Source: Streptomyces blattellae
GTDB lineage: Bacteria; Actinomycetota; Actinomycetes; Streptomycetales; Streptomycetaceae
Direction: 5' to 3'
Length of the DNA: 64,000 nucleotides
Assembly: GCF_009709555.1 (NCBI RefSeq)
Contig: NZ_WJBG01000117.1
Span: 1-64,000 of the forward strand
The notes beneath the pieces were generated by a model, which ran no database searches, was not told where the DNA came from, and saw nothing but the letters and a program-made list of their open reading frames with translations. Both the position numbers and the translations under genes were made by a program. Shown in pieces: positions 54,856 through 64,000 of the stretch (position 1 is the first letter of the stretch; every line of letters starts with the position of its first letter).

Positions 54856-55892
54856 CACAGCCTCCGCGGCGGCTGCTGCCCGTACGCCGTCGCGCCGTTG
54901 GCCAGGCCGAGGCCCGGTTGCTGCTGGGGCGCCGCGGGAACGGGGGTGCGCTGCAGGATCTCCTGCACGACCTGCTCCGACGTACGGCGGTTCAGCTGGG
55001 CCTGGGCGGTGGGCAGCAGCCGGTGGGCCAGCACGCTCACGGCCAGGCTCTGCACATCGTCCGGCAGTGCGTACTCCCGGCCGCTGAGGGCGGCCGACGC
55101 CTTCGCCGCGCGCAGCAGATGCAGCGTCGCGCGCGGGGAGGCGCCGAGTCTGAGGTCGGGGTGGCTGCGCGTGGCGGCGACCAGCTCGACGGCGTACCGC
55201 CGGACCGCCTCGGCTACATGCACCTCGCGCACGGCCTCGACCAGCTTCACGATCTCGTGCGCATGGGCCACCGGCTGGAGGTCGTCCAGGGGGTTCACCC
55301 CGCCGTGCACGTCCAGCATCTGCAGCTCGGCGTCCGCGCTCGGGTAGCCGATGGAGACGCGGGCCATGAAGCGGTCGCGCTGGGCCTCCGGCAGCGGGTA
55401 GGTGCCCTCCATCTCGACCGGGTTCTGCGTGGCCACCACCATGAAGGGACTGGGCAGCTCATAGGTCTGCCCGTCGATGGTGACCTGGCGCTCCTCCATG
55501 GACTCCAGCAGCGCGGACTGGGTCTTCGGCGAGGCGCGGTTGATCTCGTCGCCGATCACGATCTGGGCGAAGATCGCGCCGGGCTTGAACTCGAAGTCAC
55601 GGCGCTGCTGGTCCCAGATGGACACACCGGTGATGTCCGAGGGCAGCAGGTCGGGCGTGAACTGAATCCGTCGCACCGAACAGTCGATGGACCGCGCCAG
55701 CGCCTTGGCCAGCATTGTCTTGCCCACACCTGGAACGTCTTCGATCAGAAGATGTCCCTCGGCGAGCAATACGGTCAGCGAAAGCCGTACGACCTCGGGC
55801 TTGCCCTCGATCACATCCTCCACCGAACTGCGGACACGCTCCACAGTGGCGGTCAGATCAGTGAGGTTCGCTCGATCGTCATAGGTCGTCAC
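54855..55892 (-). CDS. MoxR-family AAA+ ATPase
   Basis: A 345-residue AAA+ chaperone ATPase, head gene of a three-gene operon. Walker A is EDVPGVGKTMLAKALA, Walker B is IVIGDEINRASPKTQSALLE, and sensor motifs include FMVVATQNPVEMEGTYPLPEAQ. The GTG at 55892 is preferred to 55970 because GAGGAGG lies 5-7 bases upstream and the family N-terminus begins here. The Gln/Pro-rich tail (APQQQPGLGLANGATAYGQQ) is longer than in most MoxR proteins. Confidence 0.94.
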   Translation of the reverse strand: MTTYDDRANLTDLTATVERVRSSVEDVIEGKPEVVRLSLTVLLAEGHLLIEDVPGVGKTMLAKALARSIDCSVRRIQFTPDLLPSDITGVSIWDQQRRDFEFKPGAIFAQIVIGDEINRASPKTQSALLESMEERQVTIDGQTYELPSPFMVVATQNPVEMEGTYPLPEAQRDRFMARVSIGYPSADAELQMLDVHGGVNPLDDLQPVAHAHEIVKLVEAVREVHVAEAVRRYAVELVAATRSHPDLRLGASPRATLHLLRAAKASAALSGREYALPDDVQSLAVSVLAHRLLPTAQAQLNRRTSEQVVQEILQRTPVPAAPQQQPGLGLANGATAYGQQPPRRL

Positions 55893-56152
55893 CCGGCCCT
55901 CCTCGGCCCGTTCTGTCCGGGCCGCCGCTCTGCGCTGCGGACCGGCCCACCCCTGGAACACGGACACCACACGTGAAAAGTTCCGCGTGACGCCACACCC
56001 GCATTCTTGCTGCCGTTACCGTTTCGTGTCACTCGCCTGCGGACAACTGGCCGCGATTTGCCGGTGTTATGGCCTTTTGGGCACCCCCGAACCAGGAAAT
56101 CAACAGCGAAACGACAGCTTTGGCGGCGGGTTACGCGGGGTTCTGCGGCCGG

Positions 56153-56704
56153 TTACGCGGGGTCGATCTCGCGCAGCAGACCTGTCTTCACGTCGAACAC
56201 AAAGCCCCGCACATCGTCGGTATGCAGCAGAAACGGCGACGTGCGCACGCGCTGCATCGACTGCCGTACGTCCTGGTCGACATCCCGGAAAGCCTCCACC
56301 GCCCAGGCGGGCCGCTGGCCGACCTCCATCTCCAGGTCGTGCCGGAACTCCTCGGTGAGGGTCTCCAGACCGCAGCCGGTGTGATGGATGAGGACCACAC
56401 TGCGCGTGCCGAGCGCGCGCTGGCTGATGGTCAGGGAGCGGATCACGTCGTCGGTGACCACGCCGCCCGCGTTGCGGATGGTGTGGCAGTCGCCCAACTC
56501 CAGGCCGAGCGCGTCGTGCAGGTCGAGGCGGGCGTCCATGCACGCCACGACGGCGACATGCAGAACGGGACGGGCGTCCATCCCCGGGTCGGTGAATGCG
56601 GCGGCATACCGCGCGTTGGCGTCTACGAGACGATCGGTGACGGTGCCGGCCGATATGGCGCCTTCGGGTCCAGCGGGAACTGATGCGGAAGTCGTCATAC
56701 CCAT
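56153..56704 (-). CDS. Beta-class carbonic anhydrase
   Basis: A 183-residue enzyme that interconverts CO2 and bicarbonate. The zinc ligands Cys, Asp, His and Cys are in VACMDARLDLH and LIHHTGCGLET, and CHTIRNAGGVVTDD follows the first pair, as in the small beta-CA of mycobacteria (Rv1284-like). The start ATG at 56704 (MGMTTS) or 56698 (MTTS) are both reasonable. It is divergent from the dcw operon by about 420 bp. Confidence 0.94.
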   Translation of the reverse strand: MGMTTSASVPAGPEGAISAGTVTDRLVDANARYAAAFTDPGMDARPVLHVAVVACMDARLDLHDALGLELGDCHTIRNAGGVVTDDVIRSLTISQRALGTRSVVLIHHTGCGLETLTEEFRHDLEMEVGQRPAWAVEAFRDVDQDVRQSMQRVRTSPFLLHTDDVRGFVFDVKTGLLREIDPA

Positions 56705-57126
56705 GACGGTACTGGTCACGTCCGATCTGGGCCCGCTGTGAGAGAGGACAAAGAACATCAATGAACCTTGTTGTGAGGTAACCCACAAGTGGGACCGGGG
56801 AGCCCTCGGACGAGTGGTTTTCCGTGCCGGCCGCTTCCTGCGCGCCCTGGGCCGCGACGCGCAGGCCGGTTGATTGACCGCGAGAGAGCGTGGACTAAAG
56901 TGGCGCGAGGTGGGAGGCGAGACTCTCCCTGCTGGACTGCATTCCCCCGGAGACCCCGGTGATTTTCCGGAGATCTCCCCGCGTGCGCGGCGCGTACGTA
57001 CGGCTCGGCCTCCTCCCGCTCCCGGTCGGCTGACGCTTCCGGCGCCGGCCGGCATTCCCCTTGTCGAGCGGGCCGGGACCCGGCGGTGCGTGCGGGACCG
57101 CCGGATCTGAGAGGGCCCGCAATCAA
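56705..57126. promoter_or_regulatory. Upstream region of the division and cell-wall cluster
   Basis: A 422-bp region before rsmH. It contains GAGGTGGGAGGCGAGACTCTC near 56908, in which GGTGGGA is one copy of the MraZ-type box; the usual array of several direct repeats is not seen, and no mraZ gene precedes rsmH. No other gene is visible; the rsmH transcript probably has a long leader. Confidence 0.5.
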
Positions 57127-58128
57127 ATGGGGCGCGAAGCGCATTCGAATGAGGGTGGTGGCGGGCGACGGGTGGGAGAGAGCCGACACGTCCCGGTGAT
57201 GCTCCAGCGGTGCCTGGACCTGTTGGCCCCCGCCCTCCAGGCCCCCGGAGCGGTGGTGGTCGACTGCACGCTCGGTCTCGGCGGCCACAGCGAAGCCCTG
57301 CTCGCGCGGTTCCCCGAGGCCCGGCTGGTCGCCCTCGACCGGGACAAGGAGGCCCTGCGCCTGTCCGGCGAGCGGCTCGCCCCCTTCGGTGAGCGGGCCA
57401 CCCTGGTGCACGCCGTGTACGACGAGCTGCCGGACGTACTGGACCGGCTCGGCATCGCGCCCGTGCAGGGCGTCCTCTTCGACCTCGGCGTCTCCTCCAT
57501 GCAGCTCGACGAGGCCGGCCGCGGTTTCGCCTACGCGCAGGACGCGCCACTGGACATGCGCATGGACCAGACGACCGGCATCAGCGCCGCCGAGGTCCTC
57601 AACACCTACCCGGCGGGCGAGCTCGTCCGGATCCTGCGTATGTACGGCGAGGAGAAGCAGGCCAAGCGGATCGTCGCCGCGATCGTGCGGGAGCGCGAGA
57701 AGGAGCCGTTCAGCAACAGCGCCCGGCTCGTGGAGCTGATCCGGGACGCGCTGCCCCAGGCCGCCAAACGCACCGGCGGCAACCCGGCCAAGCGCACCTT
57801 CCAGGCCCTGCGTATCGAGGTCAACGGGGAACTCTCCGTCCTTCAGCGGGCGATCCCGGCGGCCGTGAAGACGCTCGCCGTGGGCGGACGGATCGCCGTG
57901 CTGTCGTATCACTCGCTGGAGGACCGGCTGGTCAAGCAGGTGTTCGCGACCGGCGCCGCCGGCACCGCGCCGCCCGGTCTGCCGGTCGTCCCCGAGCGCT
58001 ACCAGCCGCGGCTCAAGCTGCTCACCCGCGGCGCCGAACTTCCCACCGAGGAAGAGGTCGCAGACAACCGGCGAGCGGCACCGGCGCGACTGCGCGGAGC
58101 CCAGCGGGTCAGGGAAGACGTTGATTAG
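57127..58128 (+). CDS. rsmH: 16S rRNA (cytosine-1402-N4)-methyltransferase
   Basis: A 333-residue SAM methyltransferase (formerly MraW), first gene of the dcw operon. It methylates C1402 of 16S rRNA in the decoding centre. [29 protein letters not shown] (SAM motif), [27 protein letters not shown] and [14 protein letters not shown] are all present. The ATG at 57127 leaves a 20-residue Gly-rich N-terminal extension; the longer frame has no ribosome site. Confidence 0.96.
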   Translation: MGREAHSNEGGGGRRVGESRHVPVMLQRCLDLLAPALQAPGAVVVDCTLGLGGHSEALLARFPEARLVALDRDKEALRLSGERLAPFGERATLVHAVYDELPDVLDRLGIAPVQGVLFDLGVSSMQLDEAGRGFAYAQDAPLDMRMDQTTGISAAEVLNTYPAGELVRILRMYGEEKQAKRIVAAIVREREKEPFSNSARLVELIRDALPQAAKRTGGNPAKRTFQALRIEVNGELSVLQRAIPAAVKTLAVGGRIAVLSYHSLEDRLVKQVFATGAAGTAPPGLPVVPERYQPRLKLLTRGAELPTEEEVADNRRAAPARLRGAQRVREDVD

Positions 58129-58141
58129 GGGTGTGAGGGGC

Positions 58142-58211
58142 GTGAGTGGGTTGGGAAACCGGACCCGCAGATGGGCGAGTCGGTTGGGGAACCGGACTCA
58201 GGGGAGGGCGA
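58142..58211 (+). repeat. Short direct duplication before ftsL
   Basis: The sequence GTGGGTTGGGAAACCGGACC with the following GCAGATGGGCGAGT recurs in altered form as CGGTTGGGGAACCGGACTCA plus GGGGAGGGCGAGT, giving two units of about 33 bp just before the ftsL start. The second unit supplies the GAGGG ribosome-site-like stretch. Confidence 0.7.
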
Positions 58212-58757
58212 GTGAGTAGCAAACCCCAGCTGAGAGGGCGGGCGGCACGTCTCGCACGCCTCATCCCAGGAGCGATGGGCCGCAAGCAGGCCGCCCGTAC
58301 CCCCTTCGTCCTCCTGGTCGTCCTCCTGCTCGGCGGCGGCCTCATCGGACTCCTGGTGCTGAACTCGGCGCTCAGCGCAGGGTCGTTCAGACTCGACGAC
58401 CTGCAGAAGGAGACCCAGAGCCTCACCGACGAGGAACAGGCCCTGCAACGGGACATCGACGCCTACGCGGCCCCCGACGCCCTCCAGCGCCGTGCCCTCG
58501 AACTCGGCATGATCCCCGGCGGCGACCCCGCCTTCCTCGCCCCCGACGGCACCGTGAAGGGCGTCCCCTCACCCGCCGGGGCCTTCGAGACGGACGAGTT
58601 CGCGCCCCTCGTGCTCGCCCCCGAGGCGCTGTCGGCCGACCCGGCGGCAGACCCGGCCACGATCCCGACGCCCACCCCCCTGGACGCCGCGGCGCTCCCG
58701 ACGCCCGCCGCGCCCGCAGTACCGGCCCCCACTCCGACCACAACCCCCGGCAGGTGA
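58212..58757 (+). CDS. ftsL: Cell-division protein FtsL-like
   Basis: A 181-residue bitopic membrane protein. One membrane helix (PFVLLVVLLLGGGLIGLLVL) is followed by a short coiled coil (RLDDLQKETQSLTDEEQALQRDI) and ALQRRALELGMIP, which is the actinobacterial FtsL pattern, then a Pro-rich tail with PTPTPLDAAALPTPAAP. It scaffolds FtsI/FtsW activation at the septum. The GTG at 58212 is chosen since the frame to 58146 encodes a direct repeat (see adjacent repeat). Its stop overlaps the ftsI start. Confidence 0.92.
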   Translation: MSSKPQLRGRAARLARLIPGAMGRKQAARTPFVLLVVLLLGGGLIGLLVLNSALSAGSFRLDDLQKETQSLTDEEQALQRDIDAYAAPDALQRRALELGMIPGGDPAFLAPDGTVKGVPSPAGAFETDEFAPLVLAPEALSADPAADPATIPTPTPLDAAALPTPAAPAVPAPTPTTTPGR

Positions 58758-60736
58758 CGGAAGTGTCCGACAGGGAACAGCCGCGCCGCCGCGTGCCCGG
58801 CCCGGCCCGGCCCGACCGCCCCCGCGGCGGCAGCCAGCGGCGCCCCGGCCCCGGCGCCCGCCCGGTCCGCCGCCCGAACCCGGCCGCCGCGCGGCGTCCC
58901 CCGGCCCCCCGCGTCATCCGGCTGGGCAGCCCACGCCCCCGGCTGCGCATGGTCAGCCTCGCGCTGACCCTCGTACTGATCGCGTTCGTCGTACGACTGC
59001 TCCAGGTCCAGGCCGTCGACGCCGACACCCTGGCCGCCAAGGCCGGGGAGAACCGGTACGTCGGCCGCACTCTGTCCGCCGAGCGCGGCGAGATCACCGA
59101 CCGTAACGGCATCGCTCTCGCGACCAGCGAGGACGCGTACGACATCACGGCCGACCCCACGCTGTTCACCCGTGAGCAGCTGAAGATCGACGACGGGCCC
59201 GAGCAGGCCGCCGCGCTCCTCGCGCCGATCCTCGGCGTGGACCAGGACGGCCTGGTCAAGAAGCTCAGGCCGGAGAACAAGGAGTCGCGCTACGCCCTGC
59301 TGGCGCGGCGGCAGACGCCGCAGGTCTGGCAGCAGATCAAGGACCTGAAGACCGCGCTCGCCACCAAGGCCGAGTCCGACAAGGGCACGGTCAACGTCCT
59401 CGCGGGCGTGCTCGCGGAACCCACCAGCAAGCGGGTCTACCCCAACAGCGAACTCGCCGCCGGGATACTGGGCTGGGTCAACGCCGACGGCAAGGGCGGC
59501 GGCGGTGTCGAGCGGCAGCTGAACTCCGAGCTGGCCGGCAAGGACGGCAAGATCCGCTACGCCCAGTCCGGTGGCCGCCAGGTGCCCACCGTGGCCTCCA
59601 CCGAGACGCCCGCCGTTCCCGGCAGCGATGTCGAGCTGACCATCGACCGCGACATCCAGTGGGCCGCACAGAACGCGATCACCGAGCAGGTGCGCGAGTC
59701 CGAGGCGGACCGCGGCTACGTGATAGTGCAGGACAACCAGACCGGCGAGATCCTCGCCATGGCGAACTCGCCCGGCTTCGATCCCAACGACCTCTCCCAG
59801 GCCGAACCGGACGCCCTGCACAACTGGGCCCTGGAGGACGCCTACGAGCCCGGTTCCACCGCCAAGGTCATGTCGATGGCCGCCGTCCTCGAAGAGAACG
59901 CCGCGACCCCGCTGACGCATGTCGTCGTGCCCAATCGGCTGCACCGCGGCGACCGGCTGTTCAGGGACGACATCGACCACGAGACCTGGTACCTGACGCT
60001 GAACGGCGTGCTCGCCAAGTCCAGCAACATCGGTACCATCCTGGCGACCGGCCAGCTCGGCGAGACCCAGGCCGAGTCCAACGAGATCCTCTACTCGTAT
60101 CTGCGCAAGTTCGGCCTCGGCAGCTACAGCGGGCTCGGCGTCCCCGGCGAGACCAAGGGCATCCTCGCGCCGCCCGACCAGTGGTCGACCTCGCAGCAGT
60201 ACACGATTCCTTTCGGCCAGGGCATGTCCCTCAACGCGATGCAGGCCGCCTCCGTCTACTCGACGATCGCCAACGGCGGCGTACGCGTGGAACCCTCGCT
60301 CATCCGCGGCACCACAGGCCCCGACGGCCGCTTCACTCCCGCCGCGAAACCCAAGAAGACCAAGGTCGTCAGCGAGAAGACGGCCAAGAGCCTCTCCCAG
60401 ATGCTGGAGTCCGTCGTGGACGACCGGGAGGGCACCGGCACCAAGGCGCGGATTCCCGGCTACCGCGTCGCGGGCAAGACGGGCACCGCGAACCGTGTGG
60501 ATCCGGCCACCGGCAAGTACCACGGCTACACCTCGTCGTTCGCCGGATTCGCGCCCGCCGACAACCCCCGCGTCACCGTCTACTGCGCCATCCAGAACGC
60601 CACCGCGGGCAGCTACTTCGGCGGCCAGATCTGCGGGCCCGTCTACAAGGAGGTCATGGAGTTCGCGCTGAAGACCCTTCAGGTCCCGCCGACCGGGGCC
60701 AAGCCCGCCAACTTGCCGGTCACCTACGGACCCTGA
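58754..60736 (+). CDS. ftsI: Division-specific class B penicillin-binding protein (PBP3)
   Basis: A 660-residue transpeptidase that cross-links septal peptidoglycan. A basic Pro/Arg-rich cytoplasmic tail (about 1-70) precedes one membrane helix (RMVSLALTLVLIAFVVRLLQ), a PBP dimerisation domain, and the transpeptidase with catalytic YEPGSTAKVMSMA (SxxK), AKSSNIGT (SxN) and VAGKTGTANRV (KTG). The GTG at 58754 overlaps the ftsL stop (GTGA); the GTG at 58763 is an alternative with a better ribosome site AGGTGACGG. No PASTA domain is seen. Confidence 0.95.
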   Translation: MTEVSDREQPRRRVPGPARPDRPRGGSQRRPGPGARPVRRPNPAAARRPPAPRVIRLGSPRPRLRMVSLALTLVLIAFVVRLLQVQAVDADTLAAKAGENRYVGRTLSAERGEITDRNGIALATSEDAYDITADPTLFTREQLKIDDGPEQAAALLAPILGVDQDGLVKKLRPENKESRYALLARRQTPQVWQQIKDLKTALATKAESDKGTVNVLAGVLAEPTSKRVYPNSELAAGILGWVNADGKGGGGVERQLNSELAGKDGKIRYAQSGGRQVPTVASTETPAVPGSDVELTIDRDIQWAAQNAITEQVRESEADRGYVIVQDNQTGEILAMANSPGFDPNDLSQAEPDALHNWALEDAYEPGSTAKVMSMAAVLEENAATPLTHVVVPNRLHRGDRLFRDDIDHETWYLTLNGVLAKSSNIGTILATGQLGETQAESNEILYSYLRKFGLGSYSGLGVPGETKGILAPPDQWSTSQQYTIPFGQGMSLNAMQAASVYSTIANGGVRVEPSLIRGTTGPDGRFTPAAKPKKTKVVSEKTAKSLSQMLESVVDDREGTGTKARIPGYRVAGKTGTANRVDPATGKYHGYTSSFAGFAPADNPRVTVYCAIQNATAGSYFGGQICGPVYKEVMEFALKTLQVPPTGAKPANLPVTYGP

Positions 60737-60764
60737 TCAGCACCGAGCCACCGGGAACCACCTC

Positions 60765-62474
60765 GTGACAACGATCACCCCCGACTCCGGGAACCAGGGC
60801 CCGCCCGAGCCCTCGCCCACCCGTCACCCACCGCCCCTGCCGGACCGCGCTGTCCGCGGGCCCCTTTTTAGCTCCGAAGCGGGTACGCCGGGTACGCTCA
60901 CCGCCGTGCCACACGCTGATCAGTCCCAAACCACTCAGAAGGGCGCACCCGTGACATATCCGGGACCGCCCAGGCCGGTTCAGGTCTCCGCAACATCCCT
61001 CGTGGAGCTCGCCGATCAGCTGGGTGGTGTCGCGCAGCCGGAAGTCGCCGCCGAGGTCACGGGCATCACCCATGACTCGCGCGCCGTCCGGCCCGGCGAC
61101 CTGTACGCCGCTCTCCCCGGCGCGCGCCTGCACGGCGCCGACTTCGTCACGCAGGCCGCCGGTCTCGGCGCGGTCGCCGTGCTGACCGACCCCACCGGGG
61201 CCGAACGCGCCGCGGCCACCGGGCTCCCGGTCCTGGTCGTCGACGACCCGCGGGGACGGATGGGCGAGCTGGCGGCCACGATCTACGGCCACCCCGGCCG
61301 GGATCTGCTCCAGATCGGCATCACCGGCACCTCGGGCAAGACCACGACCGCCTACCTCGTGGAGGGCGGTCTGAAGACGGCCAGGTCCACCGGGCTCATC
61401 GGCACGGTCGAGATGCGCATCGGCGAGGAGCGCATCAAGTCCGAGCGGACCACCCCCGAAGCCACCGACCTCCAGGCCCTGTTCGCCGTCATGCGCGAAC
61501 GCGGCGTCGAGGCCGTCGCCATGGAGGTCTCCAGCCACGCGCTGGTCCTCGGCCGCGTCGACGGCTGCGTCTTCGACATCGCCGTCTTCACCAACCTCAG
61601 TCCGGAACACATGGAGTTCCACTCCGACATGGAGGACTACTTCCGGGCCAAGGCACAGCTCTTCACGCCTCGACGCAGCAAACTCGGTGTCGTCAACCTC
61701 GACGACGAGTACGGCCGCCGGCTCGCCAAGGAATCCACGGTCCCGGTCGTCACCTTCTCCGCCGAAGGCCACCCCGACGCCGACTGGCGCGCGGACGACG
61801 TCAACGTCGGGCCCATGGACTCGGCGTTCACCGTGATCGGCCCCAAGGGCGAGCGGATCGCCGCCAAGTCGCCGCTGGCGGGCCCCTTCAACGTCGCCAA
61901 CACCCTTGCCGCGATCGTCGCCCTGGCCACCGCCGGCCTCGCCCCGCAGGCCGCCGCCGACGGCGTCGCCGCCGTGCCGGGCGTGCCGGGCCGGCTTGAG
62001 CGGGTGGACGCCGGCCAGCCGTATCTCGCGGTCGTGGACTACGCACACAAGACCGACGCCGTCGAATCGGTGCTCCGGGCCCTGCGCAAGGTCACGGAGG
62101 GCAGGCTGCACGTCGTACTCGGCTGCGGCGGCGACCGCGACCGGACGAAGCGGGCACCGATGGGCGCCGCCGCCGCCCGGCTCGCCGACACCGCCGTACT
62201 GACCTCCGACAACCCCCGCTCCGAGGACCCCCTCGCGATCCTCGCAACCATGCTGCAGGGCGCGGCGTCCGTGCCAGTACACGAGCGCGGCGAGGTCCAG
62301 GTCTTCGAGGACCGGGCCGCCGCGATCGCCGCCGCCGTCGCCCGCGCGCAGCCCGGGGACACCGTGCTGGTCGCGGGCAAGGGCCACGAGCAGGGCCAGG
62401 ACATCGCCGGGGTGGTCCGTCCCTTCGACGACCGCCAGGTGCTTGGCGAAGCAATCCGGAAAACCCAGGGATGA
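60765..62474 (+). CDS. murE: UDP-MurNAc-tripeptide synthetase
   Basis: A 569-residue Mur ligase that adds the third peptide residue, LL-diaminopimelate in Streptomyces. Motifs: ITHDSRAVRPGDLYAALPG, the P-loop IGITGTSGKTTTAYL, TPEATDLQALF, VVDYAHKTDAVESVL, and SDNPRSEDP, the signature that selects diaminopimelate over lysine. The N-terminal 60 residues before VTYPGPPRPVQVSATSL are low-complexity, so a later GTG (60906 or 60951) could be the real start; the GTG at 60765 is used because the operon spacing is then 28 bp. Confidence 0.94.
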   Translation: MTTITPDSGNQGPPEPSPTRHPPPLPDRAVRGPLFSSEAGTPGTLTAVPHADQSQTTQKGAPVTYPGPPRPVQVSATSLVELADQLGGVAQPEVAAEVTGITHDSRAVRPGDLYAALPGARLHGADFVTQAAGLGAVAVLTDPTGAERAAATGLPVLVVDDPRGRMGELAATIYGHPGRDLLQIGITGTSGKTTTAYLVEGGLKTARSTGLIGTVEMRIGEERIKSERTTPEATDLQALFAVMRERGVEAVAMEVSSHALVLGRVDGCVFDIAVFTNLSPEHMEFHSDMEDYFRAKAQLFTPRRSKLGVVNLDDEYGRRLAKESTVPVVTFSAEGHPDADWRADDVNVGPMDSAFTVIGPKGERIAAKSPLAGPFNVANTLAAIVALATAGLAPQAAADGVAAVPGVPGRLERVDAGQPYLAVVDYAHKTDAVESVLRALRKVTEGRLHVVLGCGGDRDRTKRAPMGAAAARLADTAVLTSDNPRSEDPLAILATMLQGAASVPVHERGEVQVFEDRAAAIAAAVARAQPGDTVLVAGKGHEQGQDIAGVVRPFDDRQVLGEAIRKTQG

Positions 62475-62502
62475 GAATCCAGAAGATCCAGGGGATGAAC
62501 TT

Positions 62503-63924
62503 GTGATCGCCCTCTCTCTCGCCGAGATCGCAGCAGTCGTCGGCGGGCAGACACACGACATACCGGATCCGTCCGTCCAGGTCACGGGACCGGTCGTCCG
62601 GGACTCCCGTGAGGCGGGTCCCGGCAGCCTCTTCGTCGCCTTCGTCGGCGAGCGCGTGGACGGCCACGACTTCGCGGCCCAGGTCGTCGAAGCGGGAGCC
62701 GCCGCCGTGCTGGCGTCCCGTCCCGTGGGCGTCCCCGCCATCGTGGTCGAGGACGTCCAGACGGCCCTCGGCGCGCTCGCGCGTCATGTCGTACGACGGC
62801 TCGGCACGACCCTCGTGGCGCTCACCGGCTCGGCCGGCAAGACCAGTACCAAGGACCTCATCGCCCAGGTGCTGCAGCGCAAGGCGCCGACCGTGTGGAC
62901 GCCCGGTTCGTTCAACAACGAGATCGGGCTGCCGCTGACCGCCCTGAGCGCCACCGAGGAGACGAGGTTCCTCGTCCTGGAGATGGGCGCCCGCGGTATC
63001 GGCCACATCCGCTACCTCACGGATCTGACGCCCCCGAAGATCGGCCTCGTCCTGAACGTCGGCACCGCCCACATCGGCGAGTTCGGCGGCCGGGAGCAGA
63101 TCGCGCAGGCCAAGGGTGAACTCGTAGAGGCCCTTCCGGAAGACGGGGCCGCGATCCTCAACGCAGACGATCCCCTCGTACGGGCCATGGCATCCCGTAC
63201 GAAGGCGAAGGTGGTCCTTTTCGGAGAGTCCGGCGAAGCGGGCGTACGCGCTGAGAACGTGCGGCTCACGGACACCGGACAGCCTGCTTTCACGCTCCAC
63301 ACACCCTCCGGTGCAAGCGACGTGACCATGCGCCTGTACGGTGAGCACCACGTGTCGAACGCGCTCGCCGCGGCCGCCGTCGCCCATGAGCTGGGCATGT
63401 CCGCGGAAGAGATCGCCACCGCGCTCTCCGAGGCGGGCTCCCTCTCCCGCTGGCGGATGGAGGTCACCGAGCGCCCGGACGGCGTGACGGTCGTCAACGA
63501 CGCCTACAACGCGAACCCCGAGTCCATGCGAGCCGCCCTGCGCGCGCTCGCGGCCATGGGCGAAGCCTCACGGGCAAAAGGGGGTCGGACGTGGGCGGTG
63601 CTCGGGCAGATGGCCGAGCTCGGGGACGAGGCGCTCGCCGAGCACGACGCGGTCGGACGGCTCGCCGTCCGGCTCAACGTCAGCAAGCTCGTCGCGGTCG
63701 GGGGAAGGGAAGCGTCCTGGCTGCAACTGGGCGCATATAACGAGGGTTCGTGGGGTGAGGAGTCGGTGCACGTGTCCGACGCACAGGCGGCGATCGACCT
63801 GTTGCGCAGCGAATTGCGCCCGGGAGACGTCGTACTCGTGAAGGCGTCCCGGTCGGTCGGGCTTGAGAGCGTGGCGCAGGCGCTCGTCGAGGCCGGTGCC
63901 GAGGGTGAGGTTGCCGCCCGATGA
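62503..63924 (+). CDS. murF: UDP-MurNAc-tripeptide D-Ala-D-Ala ligase
   Basis: A 473-residue Mur ligase that adds D-Ala-D-Ala to complete the pentapeptide. Motifs: VVRDSREAGPGSLFVAFVGE, VALTGSAGKTSTKDLIAQVL (ATP), FNNEIGLPLTAL, VLEMGARGIGHIRYL, and VVNDAYNANPESMRAALRAL. The GTG at 62503 follows AGGGGATGA; the frame to 62443 overlaps murE and adds unconserved residues. Its TGA overlaps the mraY start. Confidence 0.96.
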   Translation: MIALSLAEIAAVVGGQTHDIPDPSVQVTGPVVRDSREAGPGSLFVAFVGERVDGHDFAAQVVEAGAAAVLASRPVGVPAIVVEDVQTALGALARHVVRRLGTTLVALTGSAGKTSTKDLIAQVLQRKAPTVWTPGSFNNEIGLPLTALSATEETRFLVLEMGARGIGHIRYLTDLTPPKIGLVLNVGTAHIGEFGGREQIAQAKGELVEALPEDGAAILNADDPLVRAMASRTKAKVVLFGESGEAGVRAENVRLTDTGQPAFTLHTPSGASDVTMRLYGEHHVSNALAAAAVAHELGMSAEEIATALSEAGSLSRWRMEVTERPDGVTVVNDAYNANPESMRAALRALAAMGEASRAKGGRTWAVLGQMAELGDEALAEHDAVGRLAVRLNVSKLVAVGGREASWLQLGAYNEGSWGEESVHVSDAQAAIDLLRSELRPGDVVLVKASRSVGLESVAQALVEAGAEGEVAAR

Positions 63925-64000
63925 TGAAGCAGATCCTGTTCTCAGGAGTCATTGGCCTCTTCCTGACGCTGGTCGGCACCCCGTTGCTGATCAAGCTGCT
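63921..64000 (+). CDS. mraY: Phospho-MurNAc-pentapeptide translocase, 5' part
   Basis: The first 26 codons of MraY, cut by the window end. The start is ATGATGAAG, overlapping the murF stop; MKQILFSGVIGLFLTLVGTP and LLIKLL match the first membrane helix of MraY, which makes lipid I on the membrane. Either of the two tandem ATGs could start. Confidence 0.9.
   Translation, partial: MMKQILFSGVIGLFLTLVGTPLLIKL

Overview
The window is a gene-dense, very GC-rich stretch of an actinobacterial chromosome, almost certainly Streptomyces. Third codon positions are nearly all G or C, GTG starts are frequent (one TTG), and the gene order matches, as I remember it, the Streptomyces coelicolor core region between trpD (about SCO2147) and the dcw division cluster (about SCO2087). 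This is vertically inherited core chromosome with a few recent additions. No tRNA, rRNA, CRISPR array or prophage was seen.

Layout. 1-1786: an intact IS1182-type insertion sequence with perfect 24-bp ends, about 100 bp upstream of trpD. 1891-5317: trpD, a SAM-IV-type riboswitch leading into a class V aminotransferase, a decayed glycerate kinase, and a stand-alone Lrp ligand-binding protein. 5314-11916: rhomboid protease, zinc ribbon protein, NYN-domain protein, two tandem secreted NlpC/P60 hydrolases, a lipoprotein-like metallopeptidase, and the stump of an ABC binding protein. 12017-19801: a polyprenol-type mannosyltransferase divergent from a PimB-like GT4, a Tat-exported cholesterol oxidase that looks out of place, acyl-CoA synthetase, phosphoesterase and an SRPBCC protein. 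19965-29017: ArsA-like protein, the SCO2127-like protein and glucokinase glkA, EEP hydrolase, lipase, PlsC, a two-component system, and 6-phosphofructokinase.

29096-37477: a fused anthranilate-synthase-like enzyme controlled by a Trp leader-peptide attenuator, divergent from class II DAHP synthase; then an iron-boxed bacterioferritin-associated ferredoxin facing bacterioferritin, a molybdopterin oxidoreductase, a small RelE-fold candidate, endonuclease IV, and a four-PASTA Ser/Thr kinase. 37771-44539: thiamine and one-carbon genes (TPP riboswitch-thiOSG, thiE, metF), interrupted by a nested 27/81-bp minisatellite. 44596-50917: a membrane protein with a Tyr/Gln/Gly-rich tail, a carotenoid-desaturase-like enzyme, TetR, a HEPN protein, a methyltransferase and DUF3040. 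51110-55892: a MoxR-DUF58-transglutaminase operon. 56153-64000: carbonic anhydrase, then the peptidoglycan and division operon rsmH-ftsL-ftsI-murE-murF-mraY, the last cut by the window edge.

Regulation is the richest theme. Within 64 kb there are a SAM riboswitch, a TPP riboswitch, a ribosome-mediated Trp attenuator, an iron box and probable leaderless transcripts. Four copies of one dispersed intergenic repeat and several local tandem repeats mark where the core order has been loosened. I did not find a convincing wholly new multi-gene system. The best leads are the minisatellite, the sulfur-controlled aminotransferase, the inserted cholesterol oxidase, the Walker-A-altered ArsA-like protein beside glkA, and the RelE-like orphan.
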